Below are positions 16,487-25,990 of a DNA stretch of 54,668 nucleotides, piece by piece. Within the stretch, counting starts at the first letter, position 1. Every line of letters starts with the position of its first letter. Origin of the DNA: Deltaproteobacteria bacterium (GTDB taxonomy: Bacteria; Desulfobacterota; Syntrophia; Syntrophales; Smithellaceae). The translations under genes were made by a program, and so were the position numbers. Location: assembly GCA_022710585.1 (NCBI GenBank), contig JAKLGV010000020.1, forward strand, positions 1 to 54,668. The letters run 5' to 3'. The notes under the pieces were generated by a model, which saw only the letters and a program-made list of their open reading frames with translations, did no database searches and was not told the origin of the DNA.

Positions 16487-17683
16487 ATGATTTCCAGGCG
16501 TGACTTTCTTACAACACTGGCAAAACTTGCTCCGCTGGCCTGCGGTCTGAGCACAGTTGCGTTCGATCCGGTCTGGCAGAAGCTTTTTGGGGATGATCAT
16601 TCTGGCAACGCCTTCGCGGGAATATACCTGGACGAGCTGATTCAATCGGCACCCCGGGCGCGCTACTGGACGCCGATTAAAATAAAAGGCGGCAGCCTTT
16701 TGGCAGATAAAACCATGATCAAATGCCATCTGTGCGCCAATGGCTGTGCGATTTCGGAAGGACAGCGGGGCAGATGCCGGACGCGCATGAATGTCCGGGG
16801 AGAATTGCGGAGCCTTGTCTATGGCCGTCCCATATCCATTCACACGGACCCGATTGAAAAGAAACCCCTCTATCATTACCTTCCCGGCACGGCGGCCTTT
16901 TCCCTGGCGACTGCCGGATGCGTGCTCAAATGCAAGTTCTGCCAAAATTGGGAAATTTCCCAGTCCTCGCCGGAAGATCATCCGGTTGCCTTTCTATCGC
17001 CGGCCAGAATTGTCAATGCCAGCCACACTGCCAAAGCGCCGGTGATTGCCTTTACGTATAATGAACCGACTGTTTTCACGGAATATCTCACGGACATTGC
17101 CCGCGATGCCAGGAAAAAGGGGATCCGCTGCGTGCTGATCAGCTGCGGATTCATGAATGAGGAGCCCCTGAAGGAAATGTGCGGCGTGCTGGGCGCCATT
17201 AAAATCGACCTGAAGGGATACAGCGATGATTTCTATCGATCCGCCTGCGGAGCCAGACTGCAGCCGGTTTTGAGAAGCATCAAACAGATTTCCAGAAGCG
17301 GCGTTCATCTGGAAATTGTTAATCTGGTCGTGCCCACATTAAACGACTCCGATAAAATGATGAAGAGCTTGATCGACTGGATACTGGGTGAAATTGGGCC
17401 TGATGTGCCGGTGCACTTCACCCGCTTCCATCCGGATTATCAGCTCTTGAACCTGCCGCCCACTCCGGTCGCTACCCTGGAACGCGCCTATAACATGGCC
17501 ATCAGCAGAGGAATGCATTATCCCTATGTCGGCAATGTCCCCGGCCATCCGGGCAATCATACCTATTGTCCGAAATGCAAAAAGATAGTTATTGAACGGC
17601 AGGGATTTTTTATCAGTGCCGTGAACATGAAAGACGGGTATTGTAAATTCTGTAAACAAAAGATTGCCGGCGTGTGGTCTTAA
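16487..17683 (+). CDS. amrS: AmmeMemoRadiSam system radical SAM enzyme, with Tat-like N-terminus
   Basis: A 398-residue radical SAM protein. The SAM cluster motif is C145, C149 and C152 in CVLKCKFCQNWEIS. An N-terminal zinc-ribbon-like group has cysteines at 80, 83, 87 and 97, and a C-terminal Cys group (CPKCKK, CKFCK) follows. This matches the AmmeMemoRadiSam radical SAM protein, which occurs with the Memo and AMMECR1 proteins encoded next door. The start SRRDFLTTLAKLAPLACG is a twin-arginine motif with hydrophobic stretch, unexpected for an enzyme that needs cytoplasmic electron donors. Substrate unknown. It precedes the Memo-AMMECR1 gene by 15 nt. Confidence 0.9.
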   Translation: MISRRDFLTTLAKLAPLACGLSTVAFDPVWQKLFGDDHSGNAFAGIYLDELIQSAPRARYWTPIKIKGGSLLADKTMIKCHLCANGCAISEGQRGRCRTRMNVRGELRSLVYGRPISIHTDPIEKKPLYHYLPGTAAFSLATAGCVLKCKFCQNWEISQSSPEDHPVAFLSPARIVNASHTAKAPVIAFTYNEPTVFTEYLTDIARDARKKGIRCVLISCGFMNEEPLKEMCGVLGAIKIDLKGYSDDFYRSACGARLQPVLRSIKQISRSGVHLEIVNLVVPTLNDSDKMMKSLIDWILGEIGPDVPVHFTRFHPDYQLLNLPPTPVATLERAYNMAISRGMHYPYVGNVPGHPGNHTYCPKCKKIVIERQGFFISAVNMKDGYCKFCKQKIAGVWS

Positions 17684-17698
17684 ACGGGAGACATCAAC

Positions 17699-19237
17699 AT
17701 GAAAATTTTACGGTTCAACTTAATTTTAATAGTGTTCATCTTTTGTTTTGCCGCGGCCTGCCAGGCCGATAAAATATCCAACGCAGAGATTCGCGAGCCG
17801 GCTGTCGCCGGAAAATTCTATCCCGAATCGGCGCCCCGGCTAAAACTGGCTGTCGAAAAATTTATGCAGGACGCTGTACCGGCAAAAGTCAATAAACCGG
17901 TGGCGATCGTTGTGCCGCACGCCGGATATATTTATTCAGGACAAATCTGCGCGGATGGATTCAAGCAGGCCAGTCATCAGCCGTATGATGTGGTCGTTGT
18001 GCTGGGCACCAATCACACCAGTCCCGATTTGAACGGCGCCGCCCTCTATCCCGGCGACGGCTTCCGGACGCCTCTGGGCACGGCAGCCATAGACAGGAGC
18101 ATTATCTCCGCGCTCGTCAACGAAGCGCCGACCGATTGCACACTGGATAAAACGGCGCATACTTCTGAGCATTCCATTGAAGTCGTCGTGCCTTTTATTC
18201 AGGTGGTGTTCCCCGGGGCCAAAATAGTCCCGATTGTCGTCAGTTCGCACGATATGAACATCTTGAAGCGCTTCGGTCAGGCGCTGGCCAGGGTTTTAAA
18301 AAACAAAAATGCTTTAATCGTTGTCAGCTCCGACCTTTCCCACTACCCGGCCTGGGCGGATGCCCGCATCGTTGACCGGGAAATTCTGACGGCGATCACG
18401 ACACTGGAGCCCGCCGCGCTGATGAAAAACATCCACCACAACATGAATAAAAAAATCCCCAATCTTGCTACCTGCGCCTGCGGCGAGGCGCCCATTATCG
18501 CGGCCATGGTTGCGGCCCGGTCATTGGGCGCAGTGCGCGGCGAAGTGGTCAGCTACGCCAATTCGGGCGATGCTGCGATTGGCGAACGCTCACGAGTGGT
18601 CGGATACGGGACGGTCGTACTGGCCGCGGATGCCGGGGCAAAAGAAACTGTTGCGCCAGTGAAGCCGGCACCGAAGGATCAGGCATCCATCCTGACACCG
18701 GAAGACAAAAAGAAACTGCTGAGGCTGGCCAGAGAAACCATTTCCAGAATATTTTCAACAAACACCACACCGCTGGCCAGAGATTTATCTCCGACTCTTC
18801 AGCAGCCGCGGGGCGTATTTGTCACCTTGAAAAAGAAAGGTGAACTGCGCGGCTGTATCGGTCACATGACCGCGGATGAACCGCTGGGCAAACTGGTCGG
18901 GACGATGGCTATTCAGGCCGCCTTTAATGACCGGCGCTTCTCCCCTCTGACGCCCGATGAACTCAAAGAGATCGAAATAGAAATCTCCGTGCTGACGCCG
19001 ATGAAACAGGTCGCCGGCGCATCCGATATCATCATCGGACGGGACGGTGTTCTGCTTGAAAAAGACGGTCGTTCGGCGGTCTTTCTTCCGCAGGTGGCCA
19101 CGGAGCAAAAATGGAGCCGTGACGAAACGCTGGGGCATCTCTGTCAAAAAGGCGGCCTCAGCGCGGACTGCTGGAAAAAGAACGCCCGGTTTTCAACGTT
19201 TCAGGCTTTAGTGTTCAGCGAATCCGAATTTAAATAA
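17699..19237 (+). CDS. Fused AmmeMemoRadiSam protein B (Memo) and A (AMMECR1), exported
   Basis: A 512-residue fusion. Residues 1-21 are a signal sequence ending FAAAC, a weak lipobox. Residues about 33-315 are a Memo domain (REPAVAGKFYP at the start, VPHAGYIYSG, LGTNHTS, SSDLSHYP), related to extradiol dioxygenases. After a Pro-rich linker, residues about 335-512 are AMMECR1 (LRGCIGHM, AFNDRRFSPLT, SVLTPM). The two are separate proteins in many genomes. An exported fusion is notable. The biochemical role is unknown; Memo-family metal or dioxygenase-like chemistry is possible. It lies between the radical SAM gene (15 nt) and the membrane synthase-like gene (4 nt). Confidence 0.9.
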   Translation: MKILRFNLILIVFIFCFAAACQADKISNAEIREPAVAGKFYPESAPRLKLAVEKFMQDAVPAKVNKPVAIVVPHAGYIYSGQICADGFKQASHQPYDVVVVLGTNHTSPDLNGAALYPGDGFRTPLGTAAIDRSIISALVNEAPTDCTLDKTAHTSEHSIEVVVPFIQVVFPGAKIVPIVVSSHDMNILKRFGQALARVLKNKNALIVVSSDLSHYPAWADARIVDREILTAITTLEPAALMKNIHHNMNKKIPNLATCACGEAPIIAAMVAARSLGAVRGEVVSYANSGDAAIGERSRVVGYGTVVLAADAGAKETVAPVKPAPKDQASILTPEDKKKLLRLARETISRIFSTNTTPLARDLSPTLQQPRGVFVTLKKKGELRGCIGHMTADEPLGKLVGTMAIQAAFNDRRFSPLTPDELKEIEIEISVLTPMKQVAGASDIIIGRDGVLLEKDGRSAVFLPQVATEQKWSRDETLGHLCQKGGLSADCWKKNARFSTFQALVFSESEFK

Positions 19238-19241
19238 TCTC

Positions 19242-21404
19242 ATGAATATCTCTCTTGTCGCCATCGGGCTTATTTCCATTCTGGGACAGGTTGTCCTGTT
19301 GCGGGAATTGAATGTCGCCTTCTACGGCGTCGAACTGGTTTACCTGCTGGCGTTGGGCCTCTGGCTTTTCTGGACAGCCTTGGGAACCATCATCGGACGC
19401 TGCGTGCGTTCGCCGTCCCGTCAGCAGATTGCCGCTCTTTTTATGATTGCCGGTCTTGTGATTCCCCTGGATATCGTCTTGATCCGCCTAAGCCGCCTGA
19501 TATTGGGCAGTCTTCCCGGCGCTTATCTTGATTTTTTTCAGCAAATCCTTGTCGCGCTGATCGCACTGCTGCCCGCGGGATTGTTATCCGGCTTATTATT
19601 CCAGTGGACGGCCGGCCTCTACATAGCCCGGGGCAAAACCCTAGCCATGGCTTACGCCATCGAAAGCGCCGGAGGATTGCTGGGCGGATTGTTCTCGACC
19701 GTATGGATGATGTGGGGCATGCGGAATTTAACATCCGCGCTAATCTGCGCTCTTGTCGCGGTCATGATTCCCCTGATGATTTTGAAAGATAAACAGGGAT
19801 CACGATTGCGTGGGACCGCTCTTGTTTTATCCTGCCTGATGTTCGGCCTCGTCTGGATATCCTCTTCCCTGGATCAAAAGTTAACCCGGTGGAATCATCC
19901 CCTTCTGATCGAAACCCGCGACTCCCCCTACGGCAGGATCACCATCACAAAACTGGAAAACCAGATTTCCGTTTATGAAAATGACGCTCTGAGCTTCGAA
20001 ACCGAAAACGCCGATGCCGAATATTTCTGTCATTTAACGGCGCTGCAGCACCCTCGGCCGCAGGACATGCTGATTCTGGGCGGCGGGATGGATGGACTCG
20101 TCCGGGAAATGTTAAAATATGCGCCAAGCAAAATTGACTACGTGGAACTTAATCCGGTCCTGACGTCTATGGTGACGAAGCATCTTCCCGATGATATCCG
20201 GAAATCGCTGGAAGCGCCGGGAGTCCATCTTATTTTTAGTGACCCCAGACAATATCTAAAAAGAAGCGGCAAGTATGATCTCATCCTGGTCGGCATGCCC
20301 GAACCCAACTCCGGCCAGGCCAATCGCTTCTATACGAAAGAATTTTTTGAACAGTGCGCGTTAAAACTAAACGCGGGCGGGATTCTCGGTCTCCGGCTGA
20401 AAACGTCTGAAAATTTATGGACCACCCCCCTTGCCAACCGCAATGCCGGTATTTTCAATGCCCTGCACTCCGTCTTTCCAGCGGTGCTTTTTCTTCCCGG
20501 AACAACTAATATTATAACGGCTTCTCCGGCGCCCCTGCCGCAGACACCGGAGATCATGACTCAGCGTTTGCAGATCCTGAAACCGGCAACCCGATTAATT
20601 AGCCCCGCCTACATCCGTTATCTTTTCCAAAACGACAGATTTGCGGAAACCAGAGATCTGCTTAATCAAAACTCGTCGCCGCCCAACGCGGACATTCAGC
20701 CGGTCTGCTATACGTACGCCTTCATCATCTGGCTGTCGAAGTTTTTTCCGCGCCTCGCGCTAATTGACGCCTCATTCGCAGCGAGTAGCTTTTTCTTCAA
20801 TCCGCCTTTGTCATTATTGTTCTGGATCGGCCTTCCCCTCCTCTTCCTCCTCAGCCGCTTAAATTCATTGCTGCGGCGCGTGCTGCTGGTGGCTTTCGCG
20901 GGATTCATCGGCATGGTTCTGGAAACCATTCTGATTCTCTTTTACCAGGTCAAGGAAGGCGTTTTATATCAGGATATCGGACTGCTGCTGATGAGTTTCA
21001 TGGCCGGGCTTACGCTGGGCGCGCTGATCATCAACCGGATCATGACGGGGACATCCAAAAAGCAGTCCGACTTCCGATGGTATGGCGCGGGTCTGCTCAC
21101 CGGGTTCTGTATGCTTTGCGCTTTCATGGCAGGGAAAGTTTTTATGGATGCTTCCACCTGTCTTTTCCTGATTGCCCTTCTTCTGGTCTGCAACGGTTTT
21201 CTGGTGGCCGGCATTTTCGCATACGCCAGTCTTCACGAAACGGACGACCAGCAAAAATTGATTTCGCCTCTCTACGCCGCTGATTTAATCGGCGGATGCG
21301 CGGGCTCCCTGCTTGGCAGCCTGATGTTCATTCCGCTGGCGGGAATGGACATCACAACACTGGTCATGCTTTTTCTGGCCGCATTTTCCGTCATGCTTTT
21401 ATGA
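19242..21404 (+). CDS. Membrane-embedded spermidine-synthase-like protein (copy 1)
   Basis: A 720-residue protein of three parts: an N-terminal block of about six membrane spans, a central methyltransferase-fold domain and a C-terminal block of further spans. The central domain has the SAM or dcSAM-binding start LGGGMDGLVREML near 283, YVELNPVL and FSDPRQYL. In the catalytic segment, GMPEPNSGQANRFYT replaces the usual D-x-x-D-P of spermidine synthase, so aminopropyl transfer is doubtful. Fused transporter-synthase proteins of this kind are widespread but uncharacterised. The start is 4 nt after the Memo-AMMECR1 stop, so it is one operon with the radical SAM trio. A second protein of the class is encoded at 32872-34485. 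Confidence 0.85.
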   Translation: MNISLVAIGLISILGQVVLLRELNVAFYGVELVYLLALGLWLFWTALGTIIGRCVRSPSRQQIAALFMIAGLVIPLDIVLIRLSRLILGSLPGAYLDFFQQILVALIALLPAGLLSGLLFQWTAGLYIARGKTLAMAYAIESAGGLLGGLFSTVWMMWGMRNLTSALICALVAVMIPLMILKDKQGSRLRGTALVLSCLMFGLVWISSSLDQKLTRWNHPLLIETRDSPYGRITITKLENQISVYENDALSFETENADAEYFCHLTALQHPRPQDMLILGGGMDGLVREMLKYAPSKIDYVELNPVLTSMVTKHLPDDIRKSLEAPGVHLIFSDPRQYLKRSGKYDLILVGMPEPNSGQANRFYTKEFFEQCALKLNAGGILGLRLKTSENLWTTPLANRNAGIFNALHSVFPAVLFLPGTTNIITASPAPLPQTPEIMTQRLQILKPATRLISPAYIRYLFQNDRFAETRDLLNQNSSPPNADIQPVCYTYAFIIWLSKFFPRLALIDASFAASSFFFNPPLSLLFWIGLPLLFLLSRLNSLLRRVLLVAFAGFIGMVLETILILFYQVKEGVLYQDIGLLLMSFMAGLTLGALIINRIMTGTSKKQSDFRWYGAGLLTGFCMLCAFMAGKVFMDASTCLFLIALLLVCNGFLVAGIFAYASLHETDDQQKLISPLYAADLIGGCAGSLLGSLMFIPLAGMDITTLVMLFLAAFSVMLL

Positions 21405-21434
21405 GGGGGATAATCGTTGAAGGAACGGCAGACT

Positions 21435-21989
21435 TTATTGCAACTCAAACTGATAATAAACATCGTCATGGCCCGCTGAGAAGCCTCTGATGCGGCGCTC
21501 AACAGATTTTTTTCCGAAAATGATCAGCATCTGCCTGATGTAACCCATAATCAGATACTCGAAATAGATGTGTCTGGTCGGCATGTTGGAAATAGTAATA
21601 TGAACCGTGTTTTTCTCCAATCGCGCGGTAAACACGCCGCCGTCAAAGTAGGTTGACCAGACGCGGGGCATCATCGACTCAACGAATTGCTTCAAATTCC
21701 TGGTCATCACAAAGGAATGGTAAGGACCGCCGGCCGCTAGAGAAAAATCCGCTGATTTTTCCCCGAGCGTCCAATAATGTTTTTCATCATTATCGAAGAA
21801 TTCTTTTAAAACCTCGTCAAGAAATATAACGAATTTATCCAGCGGAATCAGCGTGACATTCATGATCATCTGATTAAAATAGCTTTCCCTGGCGGCAAGC
21901 TTCGCGCTGAAGGCCTGCCATTTTTCTTCACCGAAATTTTTGATGATGGTGTTTTTGCGCGTGAGATACGCTGTTCCTTTGATGTTCAT
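21435..21989 (-). CDS. DUF2378-like protein, paralogue 2
   Basis: A 184-residue protein colinear with that of 15881-16435: NIKGTAYLTRKNTIIKNFG, PLDKFVIFLDEVLKEFF, LGEKSADFSL, VWSTYFDGGVF and MGYIRQMLIIFGKK. The high identity of two copies within 6 kb on opposite strands points to a duplication that is being kept. The pair flanks the AmmeMemoRadiSam operon. GGAG lies about 9 nt before the ATG. No catalytic residues are evident; a small-molecule or haem-binding fold is possible but not shown. Confidence 0.75.
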   Translation of the reverse strand: MNIKGTAYLTRKNTIIKNFGEEKWQAFSAKLAARESYFNQMIMNVTLIPLDKFVIFLDEVLKEFFDNDEKHYWTLGEKSADFSLAAGGPYHSFVMTRNLKQFVESMMPRVWSTYFDGGVFTARLEKNTVHITISNMPTRHIYFEYLIMGYIRQMLIIFGKKSVERRIRGFSAGHDDVYYQFELQ

Positions 21990-22109
21990 CGTAAAAACTC
22001 CGTATCCTGGTTGATCTTGAACCCTTGACTTATTCGTTATATCAATTTCTGAGATGAATCAACCATTAATTATTCAGCGCCGGATCTTGTTGTATGTAGT
22101 CAAATGACA

Positions 22110-23044
22110 TTAGAGTGTAAATTTTAAATCCAGCACGGTCTGATAATCACAGATGCTGACGAATTCAGTCTCTTGATCGCCCGCGTTGATGATGCCGAAG
22201 GCAAAAAGCTCCCAGAGATCTCCCAAAGAAAAGGACAGATACGTGAGAAACTGACCGGAACCGTCGTCCATATTCTACGTCTAGCGCAACGTCATATCCA
22301 GTACATTCTTGATATTGGTCTGATAATATTGAAGCATGGCGTAGTTCCGGCGCAGAAACCTCAGACCGGTATTGGCGGCCTGTACCAAAACCCCCGCGAC
22401 CAGCGCACCCATGTCCCCCCATACCGTAAAAGTATCGGCAGCGTCTTTCCTTAAACGATAGTACCAATCGGCTTCATCGCTGCTGTACCCGGGAGCATAA
22501 TACAAATATTCCAGACATATTGTTTTCGCTTTGGGGTGTTTCTTGACGCTTAGTGCTGTAATCGACATAAGCCCGCGGCTTGACTGAAAACGCCATAAAG
22601 CGTGTATTAAAGCTCAGATCAGGCCTAATTTCCATGGCCGCAACATATTGAAGCAGGAGAAGAAATTGATTGTCCGGATTCCGGCTTGATTCGGCTGCTT
22701 TCTGAATAATGCCATAGGCCATAATCCGCAAATCTCCCGAAAAGCATTTCGTGAGTTTCTGAAACAGCGTCTGATTCCCGTCAGCAAATTCCACTCCTTC
22801 ATCCATCGCTTCATCGATAGCCTTCCCTGCGGCGTTTTGCCCCGCATTCATATAGGAAGTTATTTCAGAAATTTAGCCGGTCTGACTTCCACGATTGTCG
22901 TCCGGAGAAACATTTTCACGTGCGGAACCGGATAAAGTCTGCTGAGGCAATTTCTGCGCCGGAGAAATGGCAGGCATAATCAAAACAATAGCCAACCACA
23001 GAATAATAGCTGCACAAATGATTTCTTTTGTATTGTTTTTTTCA
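22110..23044 (-). pseudogene. Broken outer-membrane-protein gene of the ABC export operon
   Basis: A degraded gene follows the LolA-like gene after 9 nt. An ATG at 23044 leads, after a frame change, into a signal-peptide-like stretch (AAIILWLAIVLIMPAISPAQ). A TAA stops it at 22873-22875. The frame continues with AAMEIRPDLSFNTRFMAFSV to a second frameshift near 22555. Next come YYRLRKDAADTFTVWGDMG and then TAG codons at 22281-22283 and 22275-22277. The end, DLWELFAFGI through LDLKFTL, looks like barrel strands with a terminal hydrophobic residue. Two frameshifts and three nonsense codons make sequencing error unlikely. Its place suggests a lost outer-membrane partner of the exporter; the identity is inferred. 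Confidence 0.75.
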
Positions 23045-23053
23045 TAAACAATA

Positions 23054-23818
23054 CTATTTTGTCAGCAGGTTGATATTGAAAGTGGCATCAGAAACTTTTT
23101 TTAATTTGGGTTTGCTGTATTTCATGATCGTCACATCATCTTTCATTAACGCGCTGGTGATGACCATTTTGGAAATAAATTCTCTGGGACTGCCATTAAT
23201 GATAATATTATTTTTGTACTCGAATTCCGCCGACTTGAACATCTTGCCGGAAACCGTATAGAATTCAGCCTTCAGACCGACAACACGATCTTTGGATACC
23301 CAGTATTTGATCCGGTCATAGGTCGCCCGGTTGTCTATCGTCTGCAGATTCATGATCAGACATGCCTCATTATGAAATGTGCCGTTTTCCACATTGATAA
23401 TCTTGTAATCTCCGGAATAATTGGTGGAAGCGATATCACCATTGGCCGCGTTCCCCATGAGTTTCTGACGCGGGGAAATCGGCACGGGTTTGGAAAGCCC
23501 GGGTTTGGCAAACCACATATTACGATCCTTCATCAGAAATCTTTCCCCCTTCACGTTTCCAGGGGCAAAAGTCTCCACAAGAGCATCATAGCCTCTCGCC
23601 GTCACACGCATTTGTCTGAACTGTTTGCGTCCGTTCTCCACGGAATCCATGGAAATATTCCACTGAATTCCCTCATAATCCCCCCGGGCTTCATCAGCTT
23701 TTTGCAGCATTTCCTGATGACTCATTTGCGCCTGAGCCATTGTTGCGGCCCCCAAAAGAATTGTGATCACCAATCCTACCAGAATGATGACGTTTCGTTT
23801 GTTCATTTTTAAATTCAT
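23054..23818 (-). CDS. Outer-membrane lipoprotein-sorting (LolA-like) protein
   Basis: A 254-residue periplasmic protein with signal sequence (VIILVGLVITILLGAATMAQA). The mature part matches the outer membrane lipoprotein-sorting family: MLQKADEARGDYEGIQWN, MRVTARGYDALVETFAPGN, GERFLMKDRNMWFAKPG, then PISPRQKLMGNAANGDIAST. Such proteins have the LolA half-barrel and usually sit beside FtsX- or RND-type exporters. GGGAG precedes the ATG at 23818. It lies 22 nt after the permease gene and before the broken barrel-like gene, forming an ATPase-permease-carrier-barrel set. Confidence 0.85.
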   Translation of the reverse strand: MNLKMNKRNVIILVGLVITILLGAATMAQAQMSHQEMLQKADEARGDYEGIQWNISMDSVENGRKQFRQMRVTARGYDALVETFAPGNVKGERFLMKDRNMWFAKPGLSKPVPISPRQKLMGNAANGDIASTNYSGDYKIINVENGTFHNEACLIMNLQTIDNRATYDRIKYWVSKDRVVGLKAEFYTVSGKMFKSAEFEYKNNIIINGSPREFISKMVITSALMKDDVTIMKYSKPKLKKVSDATFNINLLTK

Positions 23819-23840
23819 TTATTTTCTCCCAGCAGATGTT

Positions 23841-25079
23841 TTACACATGCCCCAAGGCATCCACAATATTTTTTCTGGCGGCCCCCCTCGCCGGAATGAT
23901 CGCCGCAAACATGGACAGTAACACCAGAGACACCATCAAGGAAATCAACATCAGCGGCACCATGTCCACATACAAAGGTACGGATATGGAAAATCCCGGA
24001 GGCGTGTAATGGGGCGGGGAAATCTTGATCGCGGCCCAGACGATGGCATGGATGATCATACCCACCACACTGCCGAAAAATCCAAGAAAAGCCCCTTCCA
24101 GAGCAAAAAGAAGAGAAACCCCTCTGAATTTTAAGCCTAAGGCCCGCAGCGTTCCGATCTCTTTCGTTCTTTCCATAATCGTCATGCCCATCGTATTGAC
24201 CGTCGTCATCACGACAATAACCAGAACAATAGAAAAAAGAAACATGAAGATTGTATCCAGGTATGATTTAATTTTTGAATAAATCATGGATAGCTCCATC
24301 CACGTCTTGATTTCACAATCAATGCCTGCTGCGTTCAGTTTTTTTAGGAGAAGAGTCTGCATTTTTTCCGTATCGTCTAAGTCTTTGAGCAACACGACCA
24401 TTCTTTCCGCTGACTGGGTATTGAGTAATGACTGGGCAAAATAAAAATTAAACCGCATAAATTTGTCATTGGACATGTCATTGGCGGTGTCATAAACACC
24501 ACTGACCTGTATATCCATAGCGTTCATCTGCCCGCTGAGCGTTGGCGACATAACGACACCTTCACTTCCAGGTTTAAAATTAAGGTACTTGGCCAGATCT
24601 ATGGCCATTTCCACACCGTATTGTTTATCATCACTCAGCTTCTGCCCATTGACCATAAAATATTTGCCCCATGAACCCTGAACAGCTTTATCATCTTTCG
24701 GAATGACCCCCTGGGCAATAAAAACAGTGGAGGATGCACCATTGGTAACCATGCCGGTTAACTGAATCTGAGGCGTGACTAACCTGATCTCTTTTTCTTC
24801 TCCGACAAGCTTAATGATTTTTTCGGTCTCTTCTCTGGAAAACATATACTTCTCCGGTTCCAGTTTTCCCTTTTCTTTCCATCCTGACTTGTTGATTCTT
24901 AAATGGCCAAGCCCCTCACCCTGAATCGCAGCAATTTTCAGTTCCGCATAAACATTATGAATGTATCCATAATATAAACTGATCGCAGCAAAACCGACAC
25001 CGATCGCAATCATTGTCACAAATGAACGGCGCTTGTTTCTTAAGATATTCCGGAAGGCCAGTTTGATCCACTTCATCAT
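23841..25079 (-). CDS. FtsX/MacB/LolE-type ABC transporter permease
   Basis: A 412-residue type VII ABC permease. Span 1 is at about 22-42 after the basic start FRNILRNKRRSFVTM, followed by a large periplasmic domain (about 45-270) and three C-terminal spans with MTTVNTMGMTIMERTKEIG, the coupling-helix signature. Relatives move lipoproteins or act as mechanotransmitters rather than pumping through the membrane. The start codon overlaps the ATPase stop by 4 nt, so the two are coupled. Confidence 0.9.
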   Translation of the reverse strand: MMKWIKLAFRNILRNKRRSFVTMIAIGVGFAAISLYYGYIHNVYAELKIAAIQGEGLGHLRINKSGWKEKGKLEPEKYMFSREETEKIIKLVGEEKEIRLVTPQIQLTGMVTNGASSTVFIAQGVIPKDDKAVQGSWGKYFMVNGQKLSDDKQYGVEMAIDLAKYLNFKPGSEGVVMSPTLSGQMNAMDIQVSGVYDTANDMSNDKFMRFNFYFAQSLLNTQSAERMVVLLKDLDDTEKMQTLLLKKLNAAGIDCEIKTWMELSMIYSKIKSYLDTIFMFLFSIVLVIVVMTTVNTMGMTIMERTKEIGTLRALGLKFRGVSLLFALEGAFLGFFGSVVGMIIHAIVWAAIKISPPHYTPPGFSISVPLYVDMVPLMLISLMVSLVLLSMFAAIIPARGAARKNIVDALGHV

Positions 25080-25762
25080 GTATTTTCTACTGCGTTGACT
25101 ATTTTCCCATCCTCCAAACGCACCAGACGTCTGACTTTATTCAGAAGCCTCTGGTCATGAGTGGAAAAGATAAAGGTTATTCCATCCTTCTCATTCAGCT
25201 CCCGCATGATATCGATGACCATCCGGGCAGTTTCGGAATCCAGATTGGCCGTCGGTTCATCCGCGATCACCAATGACGGATTGTTCACCAGCGCCCGGGC
25301 TATGGATACCCGCTGCTGCTGGCCTCCCGACATCTTCGCCGGACGGTTATGGGCAAGATCACTTATACCAACCTCTTCCAGACGCATCATGGCCTGCTTC
25401 CTGGCCTCTGCCGACGAAGCGCCCTTGATCTGCAGAGGCAGCATGACGTTTTCCAGAGCGGAAAGAACCGGCACCAGATTAAATCCCTGAAAGATAAAGC
25501 CGATGGTCTCATTGCGATGTTCGCTTTTCTGGTCATCCGATAGCAGCCGCACATTCTTACCGGCGATGGTCAGTTCACCCGATGTCGGGTCATCAATGGC
25601 GCCGATAAGATTCAGCAGGGTTGTTTTCCCGGAACCGGAAGGCCCCCAGACCGCCACAAATTCCTTCTGATCGATTTGCATGTCAATGCCTCTCAGCGCG
25701 TGAACAACCGTCTCGCCAAGATGATAATCCTTGGTCACTTTCTGCATCTCGATTAATGACAT
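25076..25762 (-). CDS. LolD/MacB-type ABC transporter ATP-binding protein
   Basis: A 228-residue ATPase with Walker A GPSGSGKTT (near 39-47), Q-loop FQGFNLVPV, signature MSGGQQQRV, Walker B LVIADEPTANLD and the H-loop STHD. It powers the permease encoded by the overlapping next gene. Together with the LolA-like protein this looks like a lipoprotein- or lipid-export system, with the fourth component broken. Confidence 0.92.
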   Translation of the reverse strand: MSLIEMQKVTKDYHLGETVVHALRGIDMQIDQKEFVAVWGPSGSGKTTLLNLIGAIDDPTSGELTIAGKNVRLLSDDQKSEHRNETIGFIFQGFNLVPVLSALENVMLPLQIKGASSAEARKQAMMRLEEVGISDLAHNRPAKMSGGQQQRVSIARALVNNPSLVIADEPTANLDSETARMVIDIMRELNEKDGITFIFSTHDQRLLNKVRRLVRLEDGKIVNAVENT

Positions 25763-25990
25763 TTTATTCTTTGCCTCAGAATATTCAGGAATGGAAGATT
25801 ACACAAATGGATACTTTGTAGTTACGTGCACAAATATCCACCCTTTTATTTCATTGAACATCGCTCAAGCGCCGGGAATGGCCGTCCCTGATCTATAGGA
25901 TGCCGGTATCGGCATCCAGCCCCAGAGATTCAAGACGATTTTATTCAGTCCAAACACAAATGCCTAACGACGTTTCTGACTTAAAAAATC
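25763..25990. other. Intergenic region, no feature recognised
   Basis: This 228-bp spacer lies between the ATPase gene start and the end of the Adhesin_E-like gene. It contains a short GC palindrome near 25895-25918 (ATGCCGGTATCGGCAT) but no coding frame or clear promoter. Confidence 0.4.

Noticed and set aside
22275..22283. Two close in-frame TAG codons as pyrrolysine sites
   Set aside because: The same gene also has a TAA and two frameshifts, so it is a pseudogene, and no pyl genes are in view.
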